DNA from: Saturnia japonica
Lineage: Eukaryota > Arthropoda > Insecta > Lepidoptera > Saturniidae
Assembly: GCA_033032175.1 (NCBI GenBank)
Contig: CM065323.1
Location: 10,788,001 to 10,852,000, forward strand
Direction: 5' to 3'
DNA length: 64,000 nt
Part shown: positions 44,791 to 58,213 of the stretch, one piece after another
How positions within the stretch are numbered: position 1 is the stretch's first letter
Layout of the letters: every line of letters begins with the position of its first letter
Notes under the pieces: generated by a model
The model's input: only the letters and a program-made list of their open reading frames with translations
The model's database searches: none
What the model was told of the DNA's origin: nothing
Made by a program: the position numbers and the translations under genes

Positions 44791-45018
44791 TAAAAAATCT
44801 CACCTCATGTCAAGTGACGATATAGCCCTATAAGATAACACGCTTAGCTTAGAGAGGCCAGCCCTTAAGTACAGCTGCCGAAACACCTATAGATGCTTGA
44901 CGACAGGTTTTCAACTTGAGTTTAGTATCTAACCAGATTGGCATTTCATCATAATGTTTTCCTTCACCGACAGCTCCAATATTATCCCTGGTGTTCTACG
45001 TACTAGTGAGTGCCTCGA
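44791..45018 (-). repeat. SINE family A, inverted
   Basis: 'tctcacctcatgtcaagtga', 'gccgaaacacctatagatgc', 'ttcaacttgagtttagtatc' and 'gttttccttcaccgacagct' in reverse family order. The head is partly decayed. Confidence 0.75.
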
Positions 45019-45024
45019 AATGTT

Positions 45025-46380
45025 CTTTATACCTTACACCCAAACCTAAGTTTAAACTGTACTATTCGCATTAATAAATATCGATTTGTATTGTACCATC
45101 ATAATTATATACGAGTGTAGGTGAAGATGCTTCATTCTAAACAACACAATGGTGGCCGATTGATTTATCGTGCTGACACGACGCGACGTACCACGCCGCG
45201 CCTCTCTAACCTACTGATGTGTGCGGTTGTCGAATCACAAAGTACGGATAGACCAACAAGTTTAAATTTTTTTTTTCTTATATTAGCTCAGCCATTTGAC
45301 GGTCCTATCCCTGATTGTAAGAACAATGCCGGCCTGCATAAATATATATTCATGTCAAGCTGGAAGGAAAACAGCATAATATAAAACCCATATAATACAC
45401 ATAAAATATTATAAGCTGTTGATAGTTAAGTCATGAACTATTTGATTTATTTTTCTTAATGGCCACTGTATTTATCCATAATTCTACTTTTTTCTTTGTC
45501 TTTCGAATTGTTCTTGTTATCTACAAACATAGTTCTAACAAGGTGATGGCTCCCCTTTCCAAAACTGATCACGGATTATTTGTGGCAACTTAAAATACAT
45601 GTTCCTATAGTTGAACAAGTACGTGCGCGACCATCCTATGTGAGATATGTTGGCGAGGGTGAGGTAGCACGACAACACGTCATTACAGTACAATAAAGTA
45701 ACCAGTATGGTGACTCAGCAGTGTTCTTGAAATAATTACCTAAAGGCGCTCGGTAGTTAAACACGCACTAGGGCTGCTCTCTGACTTTATTTCTTGGGTT
45801 TCCTATTTACGTATTTGATAGTTTCAAAGGTGATTGTGAGGTAGTAAGAAGGGAATATACATTTTTTTAAACAAAGATATAATATTCCAAAAAAAATTAA
45901 ATCAAAACAAAATTCTAAGAAGTGCTTAATAATAATATTTCGTCATTTGTTATAAATTGCATAATTGCGATTATTGTGTACTGGAGTTTACCTAGATTTT
46001 GTTTCGGCCGTTTGGATGAAGACTTAATACTGTTTACTTCATTGTACTATGACTTGCGCATCTACATCACACAATTGCACGCGCTTCCCTTTCCCGCTAC
46101 ATTAGCTGCCCCCATTATCGTTTATAGTACCTCGTCCCCAACAACGTCTTTCGGAAACGTAGGACGGTCGCGCACGAACTTGTACGACTATAGTTAATAT
46201 TTATAATCCTCTTCACTTGTACACAATACCTAAACCATACAACGTGAAATGCAGCAAAAATTACATAGTATAAAACAAAATAACATACTATGATTTAAAA
46301 TAAAAGCAAACAATGACACATCAAGATCTCGTCAAAACTCCATTTACACATTTATTATTGGAGAGAAACGCGGACAGTGA
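45025..46380. other. unannotated; no supported gene
   Basis: Frames of 87 and 91 codons at 45121 and 45922 show no domain. GC-richer text at 45160-45220 and 46070-46180. Confidence 0.4.
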
Positions 46381-46382
46381 GA

Positions 46383-46535
46383 CATTTGAAGAGCTTAGCA
46401 CGAACGAAGAAGTTTACACATTCTTAAATTTGTGACACTTTGAAGATGTGGAATCTTCTCCCAGCCACCGTGTTTCCTTTATTCTACGATAAACAAGGTT
46501 TGACAAGGCACTTCTGCTCGCAGGTAAGACTGCAA
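46383..46535 (+). pseudogene. LINE reverse transcriptase C-terminal remnant (family 1)
   Basis: 'TKKFTHS' then, after a stop, 'LKMWNLLPATVFPLFYDKQG', the WN.LP..VFP..YD block that ends many LINE polyproteins. The 'acgaa..aagaagttt' lead is shared with the remnant near 1210. Confidence 0.6.
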
Positions 46536-46539
46536 AGAA

Positions 46540-48620
46540 TTCATCCTGACGACTTCTCAAGAGTTGTGCAGTAATTATGCCGAGCCAGTATAGAAATTTT
46601 TAAAATTATTATTTTGTTAACGTTACAATTCACCTTTGAATCGTTATAACAAATCGCTGGCCGCTTTGTGCTGACCGTACAAACGAGCGCAATGCACTTT
46701 GAGATCGTAATTTATTTCTGTTCTGACAGTACACGGTGTACGGTGTAGTCGGGCCGCTTTGGCCGCATTCAGTAGCCAGTGTTCCTTACACAAATTCGTT
46801 ATTGTCTAGACTCCAGGACCTGGTAACAATCTGCTCTTGATTGCCTATTTATTTTTAATACCGCTATGATATTGATTAGGCGTTTGAATACAAAAACATT
46901 TTAGTACACAATAGTTACAAAAAATGAAAGACCGGAATTTAGTGTACCTAACTTATGAGTGATCAATTGTCCATCATTCTTTTTATTCTAAGCTTAAAAA
47001 CACATTCTAAATTAGGTACTAAATCGTTTACTGTAAGTTAGTTTTAATTTTCTAATTTAATTGATTATTAAACTTTTCAAATTATATTTAGTAAAGGAAA
47101 ACAGTACTTAAACTTTGAAATAAAACAAACTCCAATCAATTGCATGTGACTATATAAAGATAAATAGTAACACATACCTATTTAGTACACCGGTATGTAC
47201 TTCATCTGTTACTACCTTCGCAACTAGTTCTCGTTGTTACATATTATCTTCTAATGATTTCAGTGTTCAAATAAAATTAATGGCCACTAGTTGGAAAATA
47301 TAATCGTAGAACTGTTTTCATAAAGATTTATGTAAATAACCTTACCTAAAGTACATTGATGAGTGCTAAATACTATAGCGAATATATATATATATCATTT
47401 TTCCATCTATGTTAAAATGCATACACACAAAACAACACTGAGTCAGACATAAATAAAATAAAGACATCAGAGCGACCTCGATGACACTTGTAAAGTCAAA
47501 GCGCTGAGCGTTGCGTTTAATCTAAAAAAAAAACCTTCAAGTCAATGTTAATTATATATACACAAGTCGCTGAAAGCGCTGTTTTTATATTTGTTATAAC
47601 CCAGTGAAAAGGAGGAGGCATGGCTTTGACGTCGCAACATAAATACGAGGGCACTTCGCGAAATGGCGTGTGTTTTGTGTGGATTTTTGTGAGTGAACTC
47701 GTGAATACACGTGCGTCACTATAGAGAGCGCTTTGATCGCTTAGACATACTTCTGTCTCGTTTGAATAGTTGAAGAGAGAGCGTGATTAAAGAAAAAAAT
47801 ATTTTAAATAATCACTTGTGTGTCTACCTAAACTATTCTAAGTAATAAACCACTGAACAAAATAATTAAAGAATGTAGGTACTTCAAAGTTCTACGTTGT
47901 TACTGATTTTCGGTTTTGAATATAGGCAGAGAGTAGGTAAAACAGTTTTTTTGGCTGAGTTAGACGTTTCAATAAAACAAATCCAATTTTATTGTCAGAA
48001 TTGACAACCCAAGGTAGATTGATTTGGCGTAAAAATGTAAGTAGACCCCAAAAATTGTGAAAAAGAAAGGACAAATAAGGAGATGTTTTAATAAAAGTAG
48101 GAATTATAACGAAGAAAAACATTATAAAGAAAGTTAATTTTACTTTTTAATCTATGTAAATCAACGTTTAGTAGACATTCAATAAATAAATGTAATACTT
48201 TTAAGGAATAAAACGTTCAGGAAATGGGATTACAGAATCTATTACTGAGTAAAACGCGCGCTGTTAGAAGCTCGCGACGCGATGCGACGATGTCGAATGA
48301 AAGTGGGAACTAATGAGGCAGGTTGCACTAGTGAACATTATCCAGTAAATACACACAAACACACTAGCGGCGCCGCACTGTGAGGAGAACTCTACGTAGA
48401 AGAAGCACACAAAAGAGAAAAGTTTTATTACAAACGGGTTTTACCGTATCACTCCGATGTACCTTCGAAACTGGATCATAAAATTACCAATTAATTTTAT
48501 GTTTGCACTAGACTGGTCGTTTGGAATAAAAACGATGAAGCAAGCTGACAATTTTGAAACCCTTTGATTCAACTGATATATCTTGTTCGAGCACCGAGTC
48601 TATCCAGATACGTTCGAATG
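46540..48620. other. unannotated
   Basis: AT-rich with GC-richer patches at 46660-46780, 47610-47750 and 48250-48400. A short ATG frame at 47621 (39 codons, 'MALTSQHKYEGTSRNG...') has no known match. An (AT)n run at 47384-47396. Confidence 0.35.
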
Positions 48621-48626
48621 TTATAA

Positions 48627-48790
48627 ATGAGGCTGAGCTTTTGACGAAGGCAAAACATCATAATGAAATCATAGTATAGTGGTAGGGCTTCCTCTATTAC
48701 CCGCCTGGAGAGTTACCATCTTCAAGATAAAAATTTAGCACCAAACTCCTATAATTGTTTTTCGGCAGCTGCCATTTCTTCTAAGACAAT
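48627..48790 (+). repeat. SINE family A, headless
   Basis: 'aatgaggctgagcttttgac', 'agtatagtggtagggcttcc' and 'tttttcggcagctgccattt' follow the family A order. Confidence 0.7.
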
Positions 48791-48924
48791 TCTTCAAATA
48801 CAATTGGACAATAATTCGGAAATCTTGCTTTCAGTTCTTGCTAAGGAAAAATAAAATAAATTTTGATTTAGTCTCATATGACTTTGTAAATGTTTCCCTT
48901 TTAAATAATTTTAAATATAATAAC

Positions 48925-49070
48925 AACCTATAGGGTACTTCCAGTTGACCTAGAGTCATGAAATTTGGCAAGAAGCAGTGTCATGTAGCACAAGTAAAGG
49001 AAAAAGTTAAAAAATTGTAAATTTGTAGTTATATCCATAAAAAAAAATTGTTATTTGCAGTTGGTAAACA
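48925..49070 (+). repeat. dispersed repeat ('gggtacttcc' type)
   Basis: 'tatagggtacttccagttga', 'cctagagtcatgaaatttgg' and 'tagcacaagtaaaggaaaaa' are text I know from a frequent lepidopteran repeat. Single copy here. Confidence 0.5.
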
Positions 49071-49498
49071 GATCGAGGCGTATGACGATGTATGGGGCAA
49101 CAGTATTCCAACGGCAAAGATAAGTTTGTCCAGTTTATCTCTTTCATAAAAAAATCTTAAACTAATTATAAAGTAATCTAACTGTAAAACAATATTGGAC
49201 TTTCAACTCGACGGCATGTTATCGATATTATGCGATAATATGTAATTCCTAAACTTGGAATAGAAACCGACTTACAATATAAAATACACTTATAGGTTCT
49301 TGACTATAGTAATACAGCCCTCACTTTTTTTGTATTACGATTCCCTCAATTTTCGTTTACGAGCTCCGAGCATTCTACTACGTAACCATTATCGCTACGA
49401 AGTAAGTAAATATCCGTGAAAAGCGCTTTAAAAATCTATTGATTTGTCAGACAGTATACCATTACCGGCACCTGTGAGCGAGTGGTGTGAAAGCAAAG

Positions 49499-49537
49499 CG
49501 AAGTCTAATGAGGCGCGCGGCCGTTAACCAGACTTCG
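49499..49537. repeat. 8-bp perfect inverted repeat
   Basis: CGAAGTCT (49499-49506) and AGACTTCG (49530-49537) around a GC-rich 23-nt loop. Confidence 0.85.
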
Positions 49538-49539
49538 GA

Positions 49540-50660
49540 TCTTCGTAACACTATGCTAATATCTAGTGTTGAGAAATCTACATTCAAAGAATAAATCGCA
49601 ATTGTATATGTTTTTTTATCATTTTCTCTTGGAGGATTACCTTCAAAGATACATTAGTAAGTATTTCATTTTGCTTCAAACTGTAGTCATATTTTTCGTA
49701 TTTGAAACTATGATTTGTTGGTAAAATTTGGGCACTGTTCCAAAGGAAATGGTTTCTAATGTCAAGACAAGTTGTTTCTTTAGTAGTGGCATTGTAGTTT
49801 TCCGTCAACTGAACTTAAAAAAGCGAGTCTGCAATCTAAGCTTCCATCTTCGAACCTACTTAACCTCAATGAGAAGGTTCTAGTGAAAAGTTAACATATG
49901 GGTAAAATACGACTTATATGTTGTCTATTACACGTATAATTTGATGATTGAAAGACCATCAAGTGACACAGATAATTTACATTATTTCAAATAGTCCCAA
50001 GCACTAACTTTAATGAAGTGCATAATTGAACATCGCGCGTGTGCCCGATCGAAGACGTTCCGTAGTCCATGCGAGCGCAGACGCGGGCATAGCTAGTATA
50101 TAATATATACAAAAGGATTTCTGGCGGATCTTAATCTGTCTAATTTTTATTTAAATTCATGAACTTTCGTTATTATACCCTATGTTTTGTAATATTGGAG
50201 GTATTTTGGCGTAATATTGTTCGGTTATTGTGCAAAAGTAGAGATAATTAAAATTGGCTCAAAAACATCTTGAAACGTTAGCAAGGGTACAAATATATTC
50301 CATTCACGTGACATTGTCAGAATTGTGCAACATGTTGCAATAAGAACAGGAGAAATGTATAAAAATTGAAGTTTCACAACCTCTTTTGAAACTAACCTCC
50401 AACTCCCACTTGCTATTTTCTTTAAGCTATTTATAGACATAAAGAAATTTTTTGAATAAAACTAATTTATCGAAAAGCGATAAGTATTATATCCAGCAAA
50501 TAATGCGATGAATGAATTTAAAAAGGTTGGTGTTATACGCGTTTAATACTACGTCGCAGTCTTTGATGTGCTCAGACGGGCGCTTGCGATTAAAGAGGTT
50601 TTTTTAAACATTTAAAAACATTAATGTACGCTCTCATCTGTACATTTTTATGAGATTTAA
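49540..50660. other. unannotated AT-rich DNA
   Basis: 'gcgcgtgtgcccgatcga' at 50035 resembles 'gcgcgtgtcccgatcga' at 53266, a short shared block of unknown origin. Nothing else. Confidence 0.4.
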
Positions 50661-50665
50661 CTATT

Positions 50666-50862
50666 CTCATCATCTGACTTTAAGTGACGATGTCGCATGG
50701 TGTGTTGCTACTACGCTAAGCCTAAAGGGAACTAGCTCTCAAGTGCAGATTGACCTTTGATTGATTAGAAAAAGTTACTATGGTAACATCACGATGTCTT
50801 TCTTCGCCGAAGACTCAGGTTCATCGTAAGTACGTAATATCAATACGCTCGGTGGCATCAAA
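50666..50862 (-). repeat. SINE family A, inverted, internally deleted
   Basis: 'catctgactttaagtgacga', 'actagctctcaagtgcagat', 'atcacgatgtctttcttcgc' and 'atatcaatacgctcggtggc' keep the reverse family order but lack part of the middle. Confidence 0.65.
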
Positions 50863-51412
50863 GACGGTATTTAAAAACGCTGTCGCGCCTTCAATGTAAC
50901 TCCACATCGTATTGACTCCGAAGAGATCGCATTCCTCTTATTTGCAAATTTTCTCTGACACACCTCAGGAGTTATTATTATTATCCACATATCACTATCC
51001 TGTAAGAACTGATAAAAAAAGTGTAATTATGTACGCGAGTAAGAAATAACGTCATACGTAACAAGACTAAACTTCTTACTTTTTCTTTGGCCTAACAAAG
51101 AAAAACTCCAATTCTTTTATCTCGCATGCCTACAACATGCAGTTTTTACAGACCAAATTAAAATCACATAAAAGTTAAACACAAACAAATAATGATAGAA
51201 AATAAAAATGCAATTACATAACCCCATGTGCCGCAGTACCACAGCAAAAGGCCAACTCAGCTTAACTTAGATGCCACTGTTCCGAATGACCTCGGCGCTG
51301 ATTTTCAGTTGCAGCCTCTGGTTTGATTTTCAGTTCTGGTTTTACAGAAGAAGTAAAACATTTCAACTGCAGCACGAAAAGTAAAATATCTAAAGTACTG
51401 AATGTGGTCTAT

Positions 51413-51610
51413 ACTAATATTATAAAGCTGAAGAGTTTGTTTGTTTGGTTGAACATGCTAATCTCAAGAACTACTAGTTGGAATGGAAAAAATGTTTCAG
51501 TGTTGGATAGCCCATTTGTCGAGAAAGGCTACATTTAGGCTATATAAAACCACGCTACGATCAATAAGAGTGGAGCATCAGTGAAAAATGTTGGAAAAAC
51601 GGGCAAATAA
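51413..51610 (+). repeat. RTE-like dispersed repeat
   Basis: 'ctaatattataaagctgaag', 'agtttgtttgtttggttgaa', 'gctaatctcaagaactacta', 'cagtgttggatagcccattt' and 'gagtggagcatcagtgaaaa' follow the canonical order of this lepidopteran repeat. Related: 25315, 37290 and 57325. Confidence 0.75.
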
Positions 51611-52124
51611 GAATTTGAAACACAATAATAATTTACAGCTTATATAGACATCATGAGGTAGCTACTTAAATTATAGTTAAATATATCTAAGACCTTACTA
51701 TGTTCATTGTGTACTCTACACATTCGTATAACTGGGTTATAATTATTGCAACAATACTTTATATGAAAAAGAGTTTGCGTTCGTGTACAGGCTGTTTTTA
51801 GTGAGAATTGGCTCAAAAATTAACTGATATCCCATTTAGCATTCATGTAGTTGGTAAGTACTTACATGCAATGTATTAGAACTGAAACTTTCTCTCCATG
51901 GGTCAAGACATCCGACATTTAATAATAAATAACGTAACAATGAAGCACCACACACAATCAAGCGGTTCCGTTTATCTTGGCTCGTGATCTTGATACTACT
52001 CGGGTCCTTTAACTGACCGAGCCGAGCCGCGTATCCAGTTACTAACAAAAAGTTGTTTCAAATTACAATCATTACTGATTTAATTTTTTATTAGTGCCTC
52101 TACAGATTTTTTATAATTAATTAT

Positions 52125-52195
52125 TTTAGAAGGCAAAATTAAGAACTGTGCGCGCATTATGTGACGGAAGTGTAAGTCACATCATGAAGTTTTTA
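52125..52195. repeat. short GCGCGCAT repeat block
   Basis: 'aactgtgcgcgcattatgtg' with 'acggaagtgtaagtcacatc'; compare 4161-4215. Confidence 0.4.
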
Positions 52196-52199
52196 TTTA

Positions 52200-54245
52200 C
52201 TTTTTTAATTTAAATTATTTTTATACAATAACAAAAAATTATATAGTTTAATAAAAACTTGAAAAAAATATTCTATTATCACTTCACTATAAATTATAAA
52301 AAATATCCTGGTTCCATAATCAGACCCTCGTTACCAAGTCCAATATATTGGACTCGTTAAAACAAATCATATGAGCCTAAACTCGAGGGGTTAGCTAGTA
52401 ACCACTGAAGAGTTCCACTATACACTTCCTGACCCATAATCAGATTAGCCCCAAGATACCAAACTATAGGTTTGTCATCGGAACTACATATAACAACAAA
52501 TTTTGATTTCGATATGACGATCAGACGTAGGTTAAAATTAAGTTCTAAGGTTTGATTACATTGTTTACTTACAAGTTAAGTTAATAAAAGCGTGTTAAAA
52601 AAGTAAAATAATTGAATTAACTTTATTATCATTGATAGATAACTTCATCGTGTTATTGTCACGAGGGATAAATATCCAGGAGTTAATTTTTGCTTTGTTA
52701 CGCCAATAAAGTATAAACTTTTTCGTACTTCTTCTTTAGTTTCTTCTTCTTCTTGTAGGTACGTATATAAATAGGTACATACAATTTTTTATTAGTATAA
52801 TTTTTGAACATACGAGAACCACTTGCAAAATGAAAATTGTAACTTTTTTTACATTACTAGAAACCTCGGCCACGTTTTGCTGTGCCGTTTTGAACTCCAT
52901 AGGGGGAACATTGGTACTATCGCTACCAAATTTTATAGGACCACCCGCTGGGCTAATATGAAGATTGTCTGAAAATTTCATCAAAATTGTTCCAGCTGTA
53001 TTGAAGTTCATTGGAAATACACAAATCTCGATTTTTATATATAAGATAGGTATTGATATAAATCAGAACGTCGATCGAAAATTGGATATTTTGTTATTTA
53101 TTATAAACATCGGATTTCTTACAAGCACTATGTAAATTGACATTTGTTTTTAATTAAAACAACCATAAAAGTCCTCAATAAAGTTATCGAGGTTCTATGA
53201 CTTTTATAAACCGAACCACTTTAAGTCCTTACTTTGACGGAGCACAAAGTGAGAGTTCAATTTGTGCGCGTGTCCCGATCGACTATTGTGCCGGTCGTGG
53301 CTCGTGGGGGTAAATATCAAAGTGAACTCGGTCGATTGAGACATAAAAAGATCAAATATTTGAGTTTGTACCTGTAACTAGTTATGACATTATAATTCGC
53401 ATTTAGATATACCTTAGGACTTTTGACATTATTTGCATTCTTATAGATATTGGGTTTTGAGAATTTTTTTTTATTTCCACATAGTTTATGGGCACTGTTA
53501 AACAAAATTAGTTAATTACAATTAACTACCCTCCTAAATGGATTTATCGTAAACGCATTTAGGGTCATCTTGCACGAGACATACAGTGCGCTGTTTTAGT
53601 TGAACATAATTAGCGAGCCCGTAAAGCAGTCTCTCCGTTCCGTTTCACATCTTGACGAGTTTCTTAACCCGAAAAGCGAGATGACTTATAAACTTATGCA
53701 TAGAATGAATCGTGTATGATTGGATGCCATTGTTTGTTGTCTTTCAAAGTCAAATAAGAAACACGAAAATAGTCAATTATGGTTAAAAAATAGTGCATTT
53801 ATTTTCTAGTTCTATTCATAGATTCAATATATACTACATTCTACATACACATTCTACTACATTCTGGTACTATTAGATATGAGTGAGATATCTGGTAACA
53901 CCACGCTGGCCCTTATGTTATCTCTGTCCCTTTATTCCCGTAATTTTTTACACCTACCTATTTTGTATTTTTAAATCATAAGGAGTCACTTGAATGTGTT
54001 TAAATAGCCTTTCCTGGCTATTTAAACTTGACAGCTCGGTAAACGTATTTAGCAACTAACTTTTCTTTGTGCAAGACGCATATTTTGTTTTACCGTTTTA
54101 AATGCGTTTGGTCTTACATTAATCATATTTATACATACTACGCAAGTCGGTTTCAAACTGTTAAATACACTTTTTTTTGTAGAGTCATGTGGTCATGTGT
54201 GTCATGTTGGTCGATTGAGTTAGACCGGCGGAATATTGATTCAAT
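52200..54245. other. unannotated AT-rich DNA
   Basis: No recognised gene. A small direct 'gctatttaaa' duplication with 'tagccttt' at 54003-54028 and a GC-richer patch at 53260-53310. Confidence 0.4.
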
Positions 54246-54248
54246 AAA

Positions 54249-54535
54249 GCAATTATCGTTCAGTTGGTAGCGTGTACGAACTCTGCATTGATCGACGTGA
54301 GTTGAAATTCTTACAATGAGCCTGAGCTTTGAAGGAAAACATTGTGTTAGGGTATTCTCTAATGCCTGCCTGACTAGCTACCACCCTAAGTTGCCAAACA
54401 CCGATAGGTGTGTTCCGGCAGCTGCACTTGAGAGCCAGTCTTCCACTAGGCTTAGTTAGCTTGCTACCATCATGGGCTACATCGTCACTTAAGATCAGGT
54501 GAGATTGTGGCCACAACGCTAAACCTATAGCGAAT
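54249..54535 (+). repeat. SINE family A, full length
   Basis: Head 'gttcagttggtagcgtgtac', decayed B-box 'gtgagttgaaattc', then 'caatgagcctgagctttgaa', 'taggtgtgttccggcagctg', 'cacttgagagccagtcttcc', 'ccactaggcttag' and 'caggtgagattgtggccaca'. Confidence 0.82.
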
Positions 54536-54799
54536 TAAAAAAGTACCAAAAATAATTTCGCAATTCGCATACGTTAATTAATTTAAATTGGTAACAAGAC
54601 AATATTATTAACAACAAAAAACAACTTCAATGTTTTTGAAGAGTTCCTTGTGTATCTTAGAAATTAAAGATTTAATGCTAATGGAATTAAAATGGGATAA
54701 TCTTTGAGGTAATCCCTACTTACAAAAAAGAATCATCTATAAAAAAAATTGTACATTTGAATTGAGTAAACTTCGTTTTTTTTATGTCGGTTATCAATA

Positions 54800-55000
54800 T
54801 CGGCGAACAGTGAAGGAAAACATCGAGAGGACTATCTGATTGAGAAATATTTCTGTAGCAGTAGCATGTGGGAAAAATATAGGACTGGTAATTTCTCAGT
54901 GTTTGAAATCGCCAATACGTCGAACATTCCCTCGGGAAGAGGCCTTTGCTCAACTATGGGACACTGACAGGCTGATATTATTATTACTATCGGTGTCTTA
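54800..55000 (+). repeat. LINE 3'-end repeat, family W
   Basis: 'agtgaaggaaaacatcgaga', 'gattgagaaatatttctgta', 'gtgtttgaaatcgccaatac', 'gaagaggcctttgctcaact' and 'gggacactgacaggctgata' followed by a TTA repeat form the known 3' end of a lepidopteran LINE. Related text is at 59690-59880 and 22095-22140. Confidence 0.7.
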
Positions 55001-55072
55001 CAAAAAGAAAAATAAAAACACCTATCTAGCTAAACTTGGAATGTAGAACATTATCTAAATATAAAATTTTAT

Positions 55073-55190
55073 CCAAAATGTTGGAGCCGATTGACTTTGA
55101 ACCTTCAACGTTGAAGATATACAAAGGAACTCTTCAAAATCATGGAAGTTGTTTTTTTTGTTAAAAATTGTCTTGTTATTGTTTCTTTCC
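55073..55190 (+). repeat. dispersed repeat, family U, second half
   Basis: 'actcttcaaaatcatggaag', 'ttgttaaaaattgtcttg' match 14700-14750 and 18045-18095. Confidence 0.55.
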
Positions 55191-55194
55191 AATG

Positions 55195-57320
55195 ACTTTG
55201 AATTATAGATAGATAGTTATCTTTCTTCTTCATATATATAAAAAATGCTTGTATGTATGTTCCCTAAGGACTGCAAAAGGTTGGAGTGATTTTAATGAAA
55301 CTTTCAGATAATGTTCATATTTGCACTGCGGGTGGTGATCTTGTAAAGTTTGGTAGAGATCGCATCCAATGTTCGATATGGACTCCAAAACCTCACAGCG
55401 ACGCGTGGCCAAGTCTGCTAGTAATTAAGTATATAAATTAGTAAATCAAACATTAAAAAATAAAAACAAACAAATACTTTGAAATGATTTTATCGTCATG
55501 AATTCTGATTTATAATTCATGTTAAAGTACTGAGTTGTACCTGACTTTTTTTACTTAGTAGGTAGAATATTTGAAACAATACAAAATTTTACAAATTTCA
55601 AAGAACGCAGAATGATTACAAATTATGTCAATTAATTAGGGTAAGTATAAAAAATTATGAAATGTAATAAAAATCATCAAAGTCAAATACATATAAAACT
55701 TACAAAGAAAAAGAATATAAATCGCTAAATCTCAGCAAAATTAAACAAGCAACAAAACTAGTTCCATGTAACTCGCCATTGTTAATCCAACATGCACTTG
55801 TATACATAAATATTTGAAACCAACATAAAAAAGATTAAAAAAACTGGCAAAACAAAATTATTAGAAATTTGTCAAATTAACTAATTTAACTAAATGATAA
55901 CAAATTTAAAAGGTGTAAAAATCGTTAATGTCATATGTATTTTTTTTAATGTCAAAGAAAAGAATATAAATCATTAATGTTGAAACAAAAATAAATAATC
56001 AAAAATACTCAGTACAGTTCAGTGAGGGACTCTTAAAGTAAACTTCTCCAGTAACTGAGGCCTATCGATAATGCCATGGAGAACTTTAATAGTACACTTA
56101 CAAGAAATATACAGTCATTTTTTATTAATTAAAATTTGAACGACGTAATAATATGTGTTTTAATATTAGTTTCACGTAACGTTTTGATTGAACTTATTTT
56201 ATTACGTCACGATAAAAAAACGAATAACACGTCACGCCGACATACGGAACCCACTACCGTTCGGTTTCCAGCGCTATGGGTGGTACTTATCCAAATGTAT
56301 CTAACATCTAACTTCATTATACTTAGCCATCGATCACTATCTTTGCTCACGAAGCCGCAACTATTTGTACTATGCAACAATAGATGGCGCTTTCCAACTA
56401 ACACAATTCGGCACCATCATCCACCAATTAGCATCCGACCGTCCTTTTCTATATTAGAAAAATATGATACGTTTGAGCGAGACGAAGAACGAGACTCTGA
56501 TGGAATATAATGACCATCGTGATTGTAATTGATGATTCGTTTGTCTAATGCTGCATTGGAGTCGATAAATTTCTTGTAAACGTGAATTTTTTCTCTTTTC
56601 GGGTCACGAGTTGATCTTACGGTTTTTGGTATATCGGAGATTGTAATAAATAAAAATAATTATTGAGTTTACAAAGGTCAATGAAATTTCGACGCGGTAA
56701 GCCATTGACTTCTAAACTTCTGGTGTCTGGAAGGAATAAAAAACAGTCATCGTCGAATCTAGATCCAATACCTAAATAAACTAAGTATAAGATAATAATA
56801 ATAACAATCAATGTTGATAAATCTGTACGCTAACTCTGTAATTATTATTCCTTCCAATTTCTTTTGAAACATCCTATTTAAAGGAATTTGACCACACATA
56901 TGCCATTAAAAAAAAACTGTCTTTTTGTCTGTTTGTATATCCAGATTTAACACAAAAACGGGTTAACCGATTTTGGTGAAATTTTTTAAACTTCAAGTAA
57001 ATGTCATTCCATAATCGATAGGCTATTAAAGTTGCCAATAATAAATAACTTTTAAAAAACTTTAAAAAATCTTCATAGATGATTTTCATGAAATTATTTT
57101 GAACAGGAATTTTATATAGGTAAGTCATTCCTCTATTGATAGGCTGATATAAAAATTAAAAAAATTATGATAAATTAAAATTACGCAACAAAAATAATTA
57201 ACGCTTAATAAAAGCATGCGGAAACGCGTATAAATCTCGTGTATCTACGTCTGTTAGTGATCAAGTAACTTGGGAACGATTTGACAGATTGAGCTGATAT
57301 TCACATAATCCATATATATG
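55195..57320. other. unannotated AT-rich DNA
   Basis: A frame of 124 codons at 56136-56510 has no recognisable domain. 'gtctgtttgtatatccagat' near 56927 is a common repeat word ('...cgggttaaccgattttggtg'). No gene called. Confidence 0.35.
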
Positions 57321-57324
57321 ATCT

Positions 57325-57475
57325 ATACTAGTATAATAAAGCGGAAAAGTTTTTTGTTTGTTTGTTTAAACACGCTAATCTCTTGAACTACCAGTCGGAT
57401 TCTTTTTGCATATGATAGCCAGATTCACGTAGGATAGTATAGGCTATCTAACATTACGTTACAACTTTTAGCTAG
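57325..57475 (+). repeat. RTE-like dispersed repeat
   Basis: 'ctagtataataaagcggaaa', 'cacgctaatctcttgaacta' and 'ccagtcggattctttttgca'; same family as 51413. Confidence 0.7.
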
Positions 57476-57494
57476 CCTTAAATATTGTTTTTTG

Positions 57495-57885
57495 TTAAGT
57501 AAGTCGGAAGTGGCAGCCCTGTATCCGCGTGCGCTGGCGCAATGGTTAGTGATACATAAATACAATATATTACTAAAATATTGGTCCTTGGTATATTTAA
57601 AAAAGTCCGCAATAATATATGCTTATCTTTTATACATAAGTAATATTAAGGTATTTTGTGACAAACATTTATTGAAAATGAAATAAGTAGTGATATATGA
57701 GAATTATTTTTAGGCATCGCATATTAATCTTTACGAAAAAAGTTACTTTATCATTAAAAAAAAATTTGGTCTTTATATAATTTTATTTGGACACATAGTT
57801 CAAAAAAAAAAAATTATAATTTGACGGATTGTTTTTGTTCGTCGGATAAAATTAACACGGGTAAAATCGTGGGGTACAGCTAATT
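57495..57885 (-). repeat. RTE-like dispersed repeat, family V, copy 2 (inverted)
   Basis: The reverse complement is collinear with 40925-41330 ('tagctgtaccccacgatttt', 'acccgtgttaattttatccg', 'gattaatatgcgatgcctaa', 'gataagcatatattattgcg'). The two copies face each other across about 16 kb. Confidence 0.8.
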
Positions 57886-58213
57886 TTTTTTTTTTTTCGA
57901 GACGATTATCCATAGCTGTGGTTGAGTCTGTTAGTTATCACCATAGCCGAGCAGTAGACTACCGGAAAGGGCAGAACAATATATACCGACACAGCTAATG
58001 TTATATAATTATTGAATAAACCTATTATTAACAAATTTTATTTCTTTTCAGGTTACGAAATGGTTGAAGTTTAAAAGGGGAGGTTTAAAATAATTTTCGA
58101 TAAAATTTATTTTTATTAGGTAAATAATAATAACTACAATTATAGAGAGATCATCATAATAAAAATAGAAAAAAAAAAACAAGCTTTCGTTATTAATTTA
58201 AGTAGAAGTAATA

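Noticed and set aside
45922..46197. 91-codon plus-strand frame with a hydrophobic start
   Set aside because: Hydrophobic stretch comes from AT-rich codons; no family match or gene context.
47621..47740. 39-codon frame and promoter-like text near 47610-47700
   Set aside because: Short, with a gtgagt word but no supporting exon structure or recognisable protein; kept only as a GC-richer patch.
56136..56510. 124-codon plus-strand frame
   Set aside because: The longest non-transposon frame in its area, but no domain, no codon bias and repeat-like words inside.
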